From positions 15,942,410 through 16,006,409 of the forward strand of contig NC_135212.1 in assembly GCF_052324685.1 (NCBI RefSeq): 64,000 nucleotides of DNA, read 5' to 3'. The translations under genes were made by a program, and so were the position numbers. Every line of letters starts with the position of its first letter. Position 1 is the stretch's first letter. A model generated the notes under the pieces. It was not told where the DNA came from and searched no databases. It worked only from the letters and a program-made list of their open reading frames with translations. The stretch is from Brachyhypopomus gauderio (Eukaryota; Chordata; Actinopteri; Gymnotiformes; Hypopomidae). Below are positions 31,305-40,746 of this stretch, piece after piece.

Positions 31305-31916
31305 AGTGACACGACATGGACACAAACGGAGAAGAGGCAGAAATGGTGAGTCAGGAGCAAGCCAAAGAAAAATTAGCATTTTCAAGGTGGCGATATAAAC
31401 ATTATTCAAGAAAATACAAGTTCCTGAATGTCTACCAGACTGGGTATTTGATTTATTTAATTAAGAATAGAGGTTTTATTGTTAAGTTTACTTGTGTTGG
31501 GAACAAACCAGTTGTCTCAGGTTGAGAGAATTTTATTTAATTTGATAGATGTAAATGCACTTTATATAGTGTAACTGTTTACTTTTGCTTCTTTTTTTTT
31601 CTTTTTTACAAAGATTTGGGATTTGAAAGGATTTTATCCTGCACTGGTCTGTGGATGTGCAATAAATATCAAAAGTTAAACACCTTTCTGATCTACTCAT
31701 TTCAACTGACTGTGAAAACTGCTTTTTCAAAAAAATCCTTATTCATTGGAATATAACTTTTTTTTTTTTTTTTTTACTGTAACGCAAATAGTTACTTTCC
31801 CTGGTAACGAGTTACTTTTATTATAGAGTAATTCAGTTACTAACTCAGTTACTTTTTTGAACATTTAGTGAATAACTATAACTAATTACTTTTTTAAAGT
31901 AACGTTCCCAACACTG
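31305..31916 (+). mobile_element. hAT-type MITE copy B, right half only
   Basis: From AGTGACACGACATGG to GTTCCCAACACTG it matches the right part of copy A. It includes the transposase exon remnant (open frame with SQEQAKEK and FSRWRYKHY) and keeps sequence that copy A has lost. The left half is missing because the hAT transposon abuts at 31304. Confidence 0.75.
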
Positions 31917-33219
31917 ATCATACTTGACTATTATAGACAATGACAGACGGTATCAAATGAATTATTTATTATGTTTGGTGTTGGAAAAACGTTTGTCGAT
32001 GTCTATGACACGACCTAGCCTACCCAATTGGTATCATTGGACCTATCTTAGACCTACCGTTCGACAAGCAATACATTTAAATTAAATTTGTATGAAGTAA
32101 TGAAATGCAGTTTGGTATCTAACCAAGTGCAACACGTGCAGATTGTATAGAATGCAGTACTTGGAGATAAAATGCAGTTATTTACAGCTAGTGTAAGTAA
32201 AGATGGTTAATAGATATGTGCAGAGTAGATAAATTATACCTAGGGAAATGCATGTGTGTGTAATGTATGGCAGTACAATGCACAAGGCAAAGAAAATGGT
32301 CTAAATAAATGTGATAAATACAGATGGAATCATACAGATAATATACAGATTATCCTATACCACTGTAGATAGGGCTATACAGATTTGAAGTGAAGAGGAA
32401 CACTACATATGTTGTGTGGATGGTAAGGTATGGTTAGACGAGAAGGAAAGAATGGTCTTTTGGAAGAGTTCAATAAGGTGACTGCTGTGGGAAAGAAGTG
32501 GTTTCTGAACCTGCTTGTGTTAGTCTGCAAACTGTGAAAATGGTAGAGCCTGGGGGAGGAGCAGAAAAGAGTATGGCCTGGTGACAGGAGTCTTGAGAAT
32601 CTTACATGCCTGGTGCAGGCATCTCTTCTTGTGGACCTCCTGTGATTGCCTTTCAGCAATTCCCTCTCAGCTTAGTACTCTTAAGGTTCACACTCAGTTC
32701 TCAAAACTCAGTTCTCTTACTTGAACCTTTCCTTATATTTTTTGCTGTTGTGTGGCATTTTTTAAATATTTTCAGGCAGGCATATTTTATTTAAAATATT
32801 TTAGACATTTTGCACAGTGCCTGTCTGACAGTTCGATATGCGCAATGCGCACTGACGGTTAATGTTCTCTAACGTTTCATTAAAAAATAAATAAGTAAAT
32901 AAATATAAGCTGAATAAAGCCAACCTACCGTGTTTATTCATTTATCTGAGTGTTTTAGGTTTTTACTTTGAAGAGGAAAAAAGTCCTGAATGAGAACGGG
33001 ATCCCATTTAAGGTGCTCTAGAAAATAAATAAATAAATAAACCCAATTCGACTATTAGTCGACTAAAGGGAAAAGCTGACGAATCAGATTCGACTATGAA
33101 AATCCTTAGTTAAATACAACCCTACTACAATTACATTTTAAACAAGGTAACTTGTAACTGTAACGAATTACATTTTTAAAGTAACTTACCCAACACTACC
33201 CATCACATATAGTAAATAT
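31917..33219. other. No gene seen; repeat fragments
   Basis: The region is AT-rich. Near 32465-32580 is a degraded interspersed repeat related to that at about 22930. 33130-33200 resembles a MITE end (TAACGAATTAC...CCAACACT). No coding frame is supported. By position it may be intronic to the broken minus-strand transposon gene. Confidence 0.4.
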
Positions 33220-34036
33220 TTAAATGTTGTTTAAATTGCAGTTGAAAAATGTCTGAGCTAGAGCTTGTAGAAGCACCACTGATCCATCACATACAATCAT
33301 TTTGGGATGTATGGACTTTCCATATAGTTTTCTGTGATGAGTTAGAAATGAAGCCAGAAAATACTGAACAGATGCTGTAGTGTGGTCACAAGTAAGAAAG
33401 GTCCCAACTGGAAATGGATGAGATCCTATTCTGGGGTTCTGCACAACAAGCTCATACACATAAAAAGGAGCTTTCATTGTTTTTCCTCACTTCATTATGC
33501 TGCCAGTTGCATCAAGATACACAATGTCTTCTTGGCTTCGACTGTGGTAGATTTCCAGGCTCCGTTCTGACCAAAGCATAACACCCCTGGGAGGAAGAAT
33601 AATTTTCTGCAGCACATCTATTGGAGAATATGACTTCTCTTCTACCATTATGTTGAGGCTGACAATTTCATCTGTCATGTCTTGCTTTTCTCTGGAAGCT
33701 CCATGATGCTGTTTTGAGAACAGAGGGTCTTGGACACGCGTCATGGTTTCCAGAATCAAAAACGTCACTGCTCAGTTTCTCAGGATTTTCCAAATACAAA
33801 GCCCTTGGCAGCTTGGTTTCTAAATTTTTACTTAAACGAGTTCTCTCATCTGCTCAAATGTATCGCTGCCTCAGTTCTTCCCTGCAGTGTCTAGCAACAC
33901 CACCATAAAATTCAACTGTAGAGTTCAAATTTGATCCACTTTGAACAACCACTTTGCAAGTTACTGAACAGTCACTGAATGTACAGTAGCCTTCACACTT
34001 GAATAGTGTCTTCTGTTGTGAACCAATCCTTCTGAC
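33220..34036 (-). pseudogene. MULE-like DDE transposase region, broken
   Basis: Read on the minus strand it contains GGVARHCREELRQRY, NIMVEEKSY, VYLDATGSI, a PFYVYELVVQNP stretch, TCDHTTASV and MIVCDGS, a pattern I associate with Mutator-like transposases (Asp residues in DATGS and CDGS). The frame is interrupted by TGA at 33854-33856 and at 33487-33489, and by a frameshift near 33700. Its 5' continuation lies beyond the solo LTR. In the same orientation as the C48/PHD exon 9 kb away, it is inferred to be the same gene. The superfamily assignment needs a profile search. Confidence 0.55.
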
Positions 34037-34510
34037 TGTAACGCAGCATGCGTTGCGGAGCGAGGGGACGGACACAAACGCTGAGAAGAGCGAGATTTAT
34101 TACAGGGCATTCCATAATCGAAGTCGTAGTCATGGGCAGGGGTCATAACAGGTGAGCAGTCCAGGTTTGACAGGTACAGGGGCATGATCAAGACAGACAC
34201 GAAACAGAGCAGGGTACACAGAACAAAGAGCTGATCACGGAGAATCAAAAGAACACAACCGAACATTGAACCACCAGATAACATCCACGGGAGAACGAAT
34301 AACCGACAAGGGGCTTGGGAAACAGGGACTATAAGTACACAGAACCAACAAGACACAGCTGAGGACGATTACGACACGGGCATGGCAGACAGACAGAAAC
34401 CAGGCAGACAGACAAGCAGGGCGGGGCTAACTGGCAAGGAACAACAGAACCACGAGGAACAGACACACTGGAGTGACAGCGAGGAGAGGGGGGCGTAGCC
34501 CTACGTGACA
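34037..34510 (-). repeat. Solo LTR, 474 bp, in the MULE-like gene
   Basis: It runs TGTAACGCAGC...CTACGTGACA on the plus strand, which is TGTCACGTAG...GTTACA in its own orientation. It is flanked by a perfect 5-bp target duplication CTGAC (34032-34036 and 34511-34515). It has a TATA-like motif (34325-34333) and a minus-strand AATAAA near 34098. It is of the same family as the LTRs at 59635, 34977 and 36240. It sits inside a coding segment, and the reading frame is continuous across the duplicated target. Confidence 0.92.
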
Positions 34511-34679
34511 CTGACATTGTGACGGATGAAGCCAAAACTGCATTGTGGGTAGACAGAACGTATGCCTTTAGCAATAACGTTGGTCCATTCCATGCCAACA
34601 AAGTGTCCTCGTTATTGCTGCCGTTTGTGGATTGGTGTTCTGTCTTCGCTGCCATCTGGTATTTACGTTCTCCGTTGTA
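34511..34679 (-). pseudogene. MULE-like transposase gene, part upstream of the solo LTR
   Basis: The minus-strand frame with GMEWTNVIAKGI continues directly into the segment at 34036 once one copy of the CTGAC duplication is discounted. Going upstream it meets a TAA near 34620, or a frameshift into a neighbouring open frame. No splice site is assigned with confidence. Confidence 0.45.
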
Positions 34680-34964
34680 AATGTAAATGTGCCATATTTT
34701 GTCAATTTTTTTTACACTGCAATCGAAATTTGTTCTCCGCTTTTAACCCATCTGTGCAGTTAGAACACACACACACACACACTAGTGATTACTAGGGGGT
34801 TGTGGTGCACACGTGTCCAGAGTGGTGGGCAGCCCTAGCCCGGGGAGCAGTTGGGGTTAGGTGCTTTGCTCAAGGGCACCTCAGTCATGGTCTCAGGTCT
34901 GGGAATCGAACCCATGACCCTCCAGTCACAAGACCAGTTCCCTACCACCAGGCCATGACTGCCT
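34680..34964 (-). mobile_element. tRNA-derived SINE
   Basis: Its own orientation is minus. The tRNA-like head at 34964-34890 carries a B-box (GGGTTCGATTCCC, complement of 34901-34913). The body phrase about 'cttgagcaaagcacctaaccc' is typical of fish SINEs, and a (GT) stretch (34765-34783) and an AT-rich tail follow. It is not a functional tRNA gene because the acceptor stem is absent. Confidence 0.65.
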
Positions 34965-34976
34965 GTGTACATCTCA

Positions 34977-36506
34977 TGTTCGGACTGCTTGCCTGATATG
35001 ACCCCTGCTTGCTATTACGACTCTGCCTATGGAATTCCCATTAATAAATCTCGCTCTCCTCAGCGTTTGAGTCCACCTCCATGTTCTGTCACGCAGTTCG
35101 TTACATAATAACCGATCATACAAGAACACAGCGAGGGAGCGAGACTGGTGAGTTCAGTCGCTGTAACGAGTTGTTGGCTACCCCCGTGCAGTTTAACTCT
35201 CGTGTGTTACAGCGCGAACGAGCCAGAGACAGGAATTCCCCTGGCGCTGCGGGAACAAGGAAGTCTCGTCACACACAGAAGAAAGCGCAGTCGCTTTCGG
35301 TTTCAACTGGCTTTCGCGATGAGACTCCTATTGAGAGCTATGTGTCTGCCCGACTCGGTGAACACTACAGCAAGTAGCAACCTGTAGTACAAGTTGCGAG
35401 CAGATGGAATGAGTGCACAGACGAGCGTTGGCTTAACCCTCGGTTGTTTCTCAATGGCAACTGCGAGCTCCCGACACCTCGAGGGTGGCTGAGCCGTCGC
35501 AGAAAGAGCAACCGAGAGGCTTTTGTGTCGACCTCGACGCCTGCTCCTGCCTGCTGGCCACGCCTGCTAGCCACACCTGTTCCCGCTGTCCCTCTACCGG
35601 CCACGCCAGTTCCCGCTGCCCGTCTGCCAGCTCCGCCTGTTTCCCCGGAGACTGTGCTGCCCTCTAGTAGACATGGACTTAATGTGCTCTCTACTCCGCC
35701 CTATGATCCTGTCTCGTTGCCCATGTTCCCCTTGCTCCCCAGTCCTGTCCCTGGTTTTGTATTGGTTCCTGTCCTCGTGGTTGTGTCTACCCGAGTCTGT
35801 GTTCCTGTTCCAGTGTCTGTGTCCAGTAGTGTCATCTCGGTTCACTTTGTGCCCGTGCCTGTAGCTGTTGTCCAAAACGTCTTTGCCTCCATGTTTGCCT
35901 CTGCCCTGTCCCCTGGCTCCACTCCCGTGTCTGTTCCCGGTCCTGTCCTGTCCCGCCCTGCTCCTGTGCCTCGCCCTGGCCCTGTCCGGTCTCCTTGTGT
36001 CCCCAGTCATGCCCAGTCCCAGCCCAGCTCTTGGCCAGTCTCCGTGTCTCCTGTCTCTGCCCTGCCTCAGTCTCCCTGTCCTGCTTTGCCCGGTCCTGTC
36101 CCTCCAGTCTGTCCCATGGTGTCCTGTCCCGTGTCCGCTGTCCCTCGCTGTGCCCCGTGGTTCCCTGTCCTGTCCTATTCTGGTTCCCTGTCCTGTCTGC
36201 CTTTGCGTGCCCCGGAGTGGCACGCTTAGAGGGGGGTACTGTCACATAGGGCTATGCCCCCCTCTCCTAGCTGTCACTCCTAACATGCCTCATTGTTTCC
36301 CCCGCGATCTCCGTGTGTTCCTGCCTGGTCTGTGAGTTCTCCTTGTTCTTGTTCATCATGCCTTACTACCTGTTTAACTCTGACTGCCCTCCCGTTATGA
36401 CCCTTGCCTGTACTTACGACCATGTCTCTGGAATGCCCTGTAATAAATCTCCCTCTCCTCAGCGTTTGTGTCTGTCTCCTCGCGCCGCAGCACGTGCTGC
36501 GTTACA
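34977..36506 (+). mobile_element. Non-autonomous LTR retrotransposon
   Basis: A truncated 5' LTR (34977-35105, with AATAAATCTCGCTCTCC and ending GTTACA), an internal region (35106-36239) and a 3' LTR (36240-36506, TGTCACATAGGG...GTTACA, internally deleted) follow one another. A purine tract (AGAGGGGGG, 36228-36236) precedes the 3' LTR. The internal region encodes no recognisable gag or pol; its long open frames are low-complexity C/T-rich sequence repeating CCTGTCC-like words. The leader begins TAATAACCGATC instead of a TGG tRNA site. Confidence 0.75.
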
Positions 36507-37112
36507 GATATATAAAAATATTCTTCCTGCCAGTACATTAGCCCCTTTAATTTAATTTAATTTCACAGAATGCAGAAGACAGATTTGACTTTTTTATTCA
36601 TTCTTTCTGGATGGTTTGTCCATTTTTTAAAGAAGTAAATTGGGGTTTTTAATATTTACATCATATTTAAGTAAATTTTGTGCATTGGATGGTAGCCCTC
36701 TTCACTCCATAATCTCAGTGCTCTCTGGAATTCCTCATAACTGTCGAAGGAGTCTACTTCACAAATGTTCTTTAGTTTTTCTTCCTTCTTGGGAGAAACA
36801 CAAATATTAGCTTATATAAAATAGTCATTACATTAGAAGTCTGGCATATTGACTCTGTCATGCAAAAACTTTATTTCAAAAGGACAACTGTACAGAAAAA
36901 CGGTCTGATTTTTTCTAAAACCAAAAGTTTAAAGCCAAAATGTATCCCCTAGAAAATGATTGCATTTACATCTTTTGCTATACATATTCATGTCCTTTGT
37001 GTGTATTGAAACAACACAAAAATAGAGAACAAAAAGACAAGATTATATAATTTTACACAAAACTCAAAAAAATTGACTGGACAAAATTGTTTTTGTAAGA
37101 TAGCAATGCAAC
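36507..37112 (-). pseudogene. Likely N-terminal exon of the MULE-like gene, with flanks
   Basis: On the minus strand 36792-36680 is open and contains DSYEEFQRALRLWSEEGYHP, the type of N-terminal block seen in the same transposon proteins, after an acceptor-like CTCCCAAG. The rest of this interval is AT-rich and without visible genes. Confidence 0.4.
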
Positions 37113-37215
37113 TGTCACGTAGGGCTAGGCCCCCCTCTCTACCTGTCACTTCGGGTTCCTGCTCCTCGTGTCTGTGTTGTTCCCTGCGTGTCTCCATGGT
37201 TTCCCCGCCTCCTCT
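37113..37215 (+). repeat. LTR fragment (5' end of the TGTCACGTAGGG family)
   Basis: TGTCACGTAGGGC and the following ~100 bp match the start of the solo LTRs at 34510 (minus) and 59635. The rest is missing, ending in a C-rich run before the LINE tail. Confidence 0.7.
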
Positions 37216-37230
37216 AACCCCCCCCCCCCC

Positions 37231-37301
37231 TTGTTGTCACAAAGCAGCTTTACAAGTGCCGAGTCCTAGCCCCCAGTGAGCAAGCCAAGGGCGACAGTGG
37301 C
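37231..37301 (-). repeat. 3' tail of the L2-like LINE
   Basis: It joins 38211 onward once MITE copy C and its 8-bp target duplication are discounted. It begins with TTGTTGTCAC at 37231, the end of the minus-strand LINE 3' untranslated region. Confidence 0.6.
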
Positions 37302-38210
37302 CAGTGTTGGGAACGTTACTTTAAAAAAGTAATTAGTTATAGTTACTCACTACTTGTTCAAAAAAGTAACTGAGTTAGTAACTGAATTACTCTATAATAA
37401 AAGTAACTTGTTACCAGGGAAAGTAACTATTTGCGTTACAGTTTAAAAAAAGGTTATATGCCAATTAATTAAGTTTTTTTAAGCAGTTTTCACAGTCAGT
37501 TGAAATGAGTAGATCAGAAAATTGTTTAACTTTTGATATTTATTGCACATCCACAGACCAGTGCAGGATAAAATCCTTTAAAATCCCAAATCTTTGGGGG
37601 AAAAAAAGCAAAAGTAAACAGTTACACTATATAAAGTGCATTTACATCTATGAAATTAAATTAAATTCTCTCAACCTGAGACAACTGGTTTGTTTACAAC
37701 AAAAGTAAATTTAACAATAAAACCTCTATTCTTAATTAAATAAATCAAATACCCATTCTGTTAGACATTCAGGAACTTCAAGTATTTTCTTAAATAATGT
37801 TTATATCGCCTTGAAAGTTCTAGTTTTCTTCGACTTGCACCTGACGCCATTTCGGCCTCTTCTCCATTTGTGTCATGTCACTCGCGTGCTTCGGCGCGCG
37901 TGTAAAAACACTGGCTCTGATTGGCTATCATAACGCTGCCTTAGCCAATCGCTTACTGACTTGTTAAGTTAAACAGGTGTTACACCGAGAACTGTGACCT
38001 ATCGGGATCTGCTACTCCACACTATCCTGGGCAGAGGTCCGCTCGCATTACTGTTAGTATATCAATATATAGTAACGCACCGCTTTTAATGACCAGTAAC
38101 GTAACGGCGTTGTAACAACAGGAAAAGTAACTAATTATATTATCCCGTTACTGACAAAATGACGACGTTACCTAATGCCGTTATTTTTAACGGCGTTATT
38201 CACAACACTG
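37302..38210 (-). mobile_element. hAT-type MITE copy C with perfect target duplication
   Basis: It runs CAGTGTTGGGAACG...CACAACACTG and is inverted relative to copies A and B. It is flanked by the 8-bp direct repeat ACAGTGGC (37294-37301 and 38211-38218), the hallmark of hAT insertion. Its middle keeps the remnant of a transposase exon. It sits in the 3' untranslated tail of the LINE. Confidence 0.92.
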
Positions 38211-39819
38211 ACAGTGGCAAGGAAAAACTCCCTAGTTTTTATTTTTTTGCATGAGGAAGAAACCCTGAGAGGAACCAAGACTCCGGGGGGGGACCCATCC
38301 TCCTCTGGCCAACACCGGTCACCATGACAACAACAATTTAGACAAAGAAACAAAGAAAAGGAAAATATGTAATAATGTCCATCATGGTGTAGGCTTATCT
38401 GGTCAGGCAGTAGGTTGCTGGCACAGGATGGAACGCTTGTCTCTCCTCATCTAATTTTTCCTCGAGCAGGCGGGCAACCATGTGGATAAAATAAAACAGG
38501 GAAAATTAGCTCTGTACGGGGACATATATAGGACAGATGAGATTATGAACATTTCTGGAGTGTGGCAGCAACTCCGGGATTAAGTTAAATTATTACAGCC
38601 TAGCTAAAAAAGGCAGAACCAGAAGGCAACATAGGCTTGGGGGCATTCTGAGACAATGGCATCCATCCACTGGACTGTCAACAAACTTGAGTGACCATGA
38701 GCAGTGACAGGATGACAGCACCAGTGCCCCAGTCTACCATAAAACCCTTCGTCTATGAACCCCTGGATCTGTACCTTTATCTAAGGGGGGATATTAATTA
38801 TCAAACGCTAAACCAAATAGGTGGGTTTTCAACCTAGACTTAAAGATTGTGACTGTGTCAGAGTCCCGGACGCATTTTGGAAGGTTGTTCCAAAGCTGGG
38901 GGGCCTTACAAGAAAAGGCTCTTCCCCCTGCTGTTACCTTATTAATATTTGGAACTAATAAAAGACCAGCACCCTGTGATCTTAGTGGACGTGGGGGTTC
39001 ATAGTAGGAAATAAGTTCCTGGAGGTATTCAGGAGCAAGCCCGTGTAGTGCTTTATATGTTAATAATAGAATTTTAAAATCAATACGGAATTTAACTGGG
39101 AGCCAATGCAGGGCTGATAGGACTGGTCTAATATGCTGAAATTTTCTAGTTCTGGTCAGAACTCTGGCTGCGGCATTTTGAACTATTTGAAGTTTATTTA
39201 GATTCCTATTTGAACATCCTGACAGTAGTGAGTTACAGTAGTCTAATCTAGAGCTAACAAAGGCGTGCACCAATTGTTCTGCATCATCCTGTGATAATGC
39301 ATTTCTTAACTTGGTAATATTGCGGAGATGTAGAAAAGCTATCCTAGTAGTATTATCTATGTATTTATCAAATGATAGGTTGGAGTTGAGTATGATGCCT
39401 AGGTTTTTGGCTTTTGGTTTTTGTCTGCAAGATTAAGCATTAGATCTGGAATTTTCTGTCTTGAGGCCTTAGGGCCCAGGAAGAGAACTTCCGTTTTGTC
39501 CTCATTAAGTTGGAGGAAGTTTAGAGACATGCAGCATTTAATATCTCTTACACAGGCCTCAATTTTTCCTAAACTGAGTTTGTCATCAGGTTTGGCTGAT
39601 ATGTAAAGTTGGGTCTCATCTGCATAGCAGTGACAATTGACACCATGTTTGTTTATAACTATGCCCAATGGTAGCATATATAATGTAAATAATAGTGGTC
39701 CTAAAATGGAGCCTTGCGGGACCCCATATTTAACTTTTGTACGTTTGGATGGAATATTATTGAACTCTACAAACTGATGGTGATTTGTTAAGTAAGAGTA
39801 AAACCATGAAAGGGCTGTG
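38211..39819 (-). pseudogene. L2-like LINE: RT C-terminus and 3' UTR
   Basis: On the minus strand the RT palm has [17 protein letters not shown] and then [10 protein letters not shown], where the catalytic YADD is changed to YADE. Downstream, 39273-38794 encodes the C-terminal domain (LQIVQNAAARVLTRTRK, LHWLPVKFRIDFKILL), typical of the CR1/L2 group. 38211-38790 is the 3' untranslated region. The two coding pieces are not in one frame, so the copy is dead. It continues at 40117 past an LTR insertion. Confidence 0.8.
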
Positions 39820-40116
39820 TGTGACGGGCAGAGTGAGCGACAATAAATGGAAGCGATCACACCAAGTCTCAGGGAAATAGGATGGTTTAATATGTAAAGT
39901 GCGCAAACCAAAACCCGTGAACTGATCCGAATTAAGGATATAATAACCAGCGGTCAACTGGTACAAAGACAAGACATATATAGACGAACAAACGACCCTC
40001 AGGTGAGACGGATCGCGGGCTCCGCCCACCTGAGGGACGAACACAACACCACACCCACAGGACAAGCTGCTGCTGTAGACGGGGGGGACCAGTAGGGGGC
40101 GTGCCATACCGTGACA
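39820..40116 (-). repeat. Solo LTR-like insertion in the LINE
   Basis: The ends TGTGACGG and CCGTGACA are near inverted copies of each other. LINE coding sequence resumes exactly on both sides (ATGAAAGGGCTG... and CTGCCTGAG...). The target duplication is imperfect (CTGTG and CTGCC). An AATAAA-like ACAATAAA lies near the left edge. It differs from the TGTCACGTAGGG family. Confidence 0.6.
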
Positions 40117-40153
40117 CTGCCTGAGACTCCATCCCAGCGTTCTAACCGCTTTA
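40117..40153 (-). repeat. L2-like LINE fragment between two insertions
   Basis: These 37 bp are RT coding sequence joining the segments at 39819 and 40747. With both insertions and the duplicated TTA and CTG discounted, the LINE frame is continuous here. Confidence 0.75.
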
Positions 40154-40746
40154 TGCCAGGTTCACACTACACGACTTTTCAGTCGTCAGGTTTTTGTGCC
40201 GTTCGCACTACACGACTGGTTGTGCTGTCTTTCGGTTGTTGTGGCTTTCACACTACGTGACTGATCGGCGACGCGGGCTCACGAATTACACGACTGGGGA
40301 ATCGCCGACTCATCTGGCTGCCGTCCAAAAACACGAGAACACGAAAACGAAACTCACGCGAGAACCAGTAACACCACGTAGAAGAAAAAAACAATGTACA
40401 TGTACTCCACATTTTCGTTATTATTATTTTTTTTTAACCGTTTAAACCAGGGGTGCTCATTACGTCGATCGCGATCGACCGGTCGATCGCGAAGGAACTG
40501 TCGGTCGATCGCGAAGGAATGTGCGTAGATCGCGTCACATAAAATAGTAGTAGATGAATCGCACATCTGCACTGACGGTTGTATTTTGATTGACATTCAC
40601 GGCAGCCAATCTGCAATCCACTCAACAAATTACGTTCGCCACACCCCCCCCCCCCCCCCCCCCCCGCTCAACATATTACAGTTTCTGTCGCCGATCAGTC
40701 GGCGACTGAAAAAACCAGCCTAAAATCGTGTAGTGTGAACCGGGCA
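40154..40746. mobile_element. PIF/Harbinger-type MITE, 593 bp
   Basis: The inverted ends share GGTTCACACTACACGA (left TGCCAGG..., right reads TGCCCGG... on the minus strand). It is flanked by the 3-bp duplication TTA (40151-40153 and 40747-40749), as expected for Harbinger elements. The interrupted LINE codons join exactly when one TTA is removed. The centre (about 40448-40672) contains a second fragment with CGATCGCGATCG motifs and an 18-base C run. Confidence 0.9.

Noticed and set aside
33487..33489. Selenocysteine or programmed readthrough at TGA codons in the MULE-like gene
   Set aside because: Frameshifts, a TAA stop and insertions in the same gene point to ordinary decay; no SECIS-like structure was sought or seen.
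34901..34964. A tRNA gene on the minus strand
   Set aside because: It has a B-box but no complete cloverleaf or acceptor stem, and continues into a typical SINE body and tail.
35444..36335. 261- and 155-codon frames rich in Pro, Val, Ser and Leu
   Set aside because: They lie in the C/T-rich word-repeat interior of a non-autonomous LTR element; open in several frames and both strands because stops are depleted by composition.
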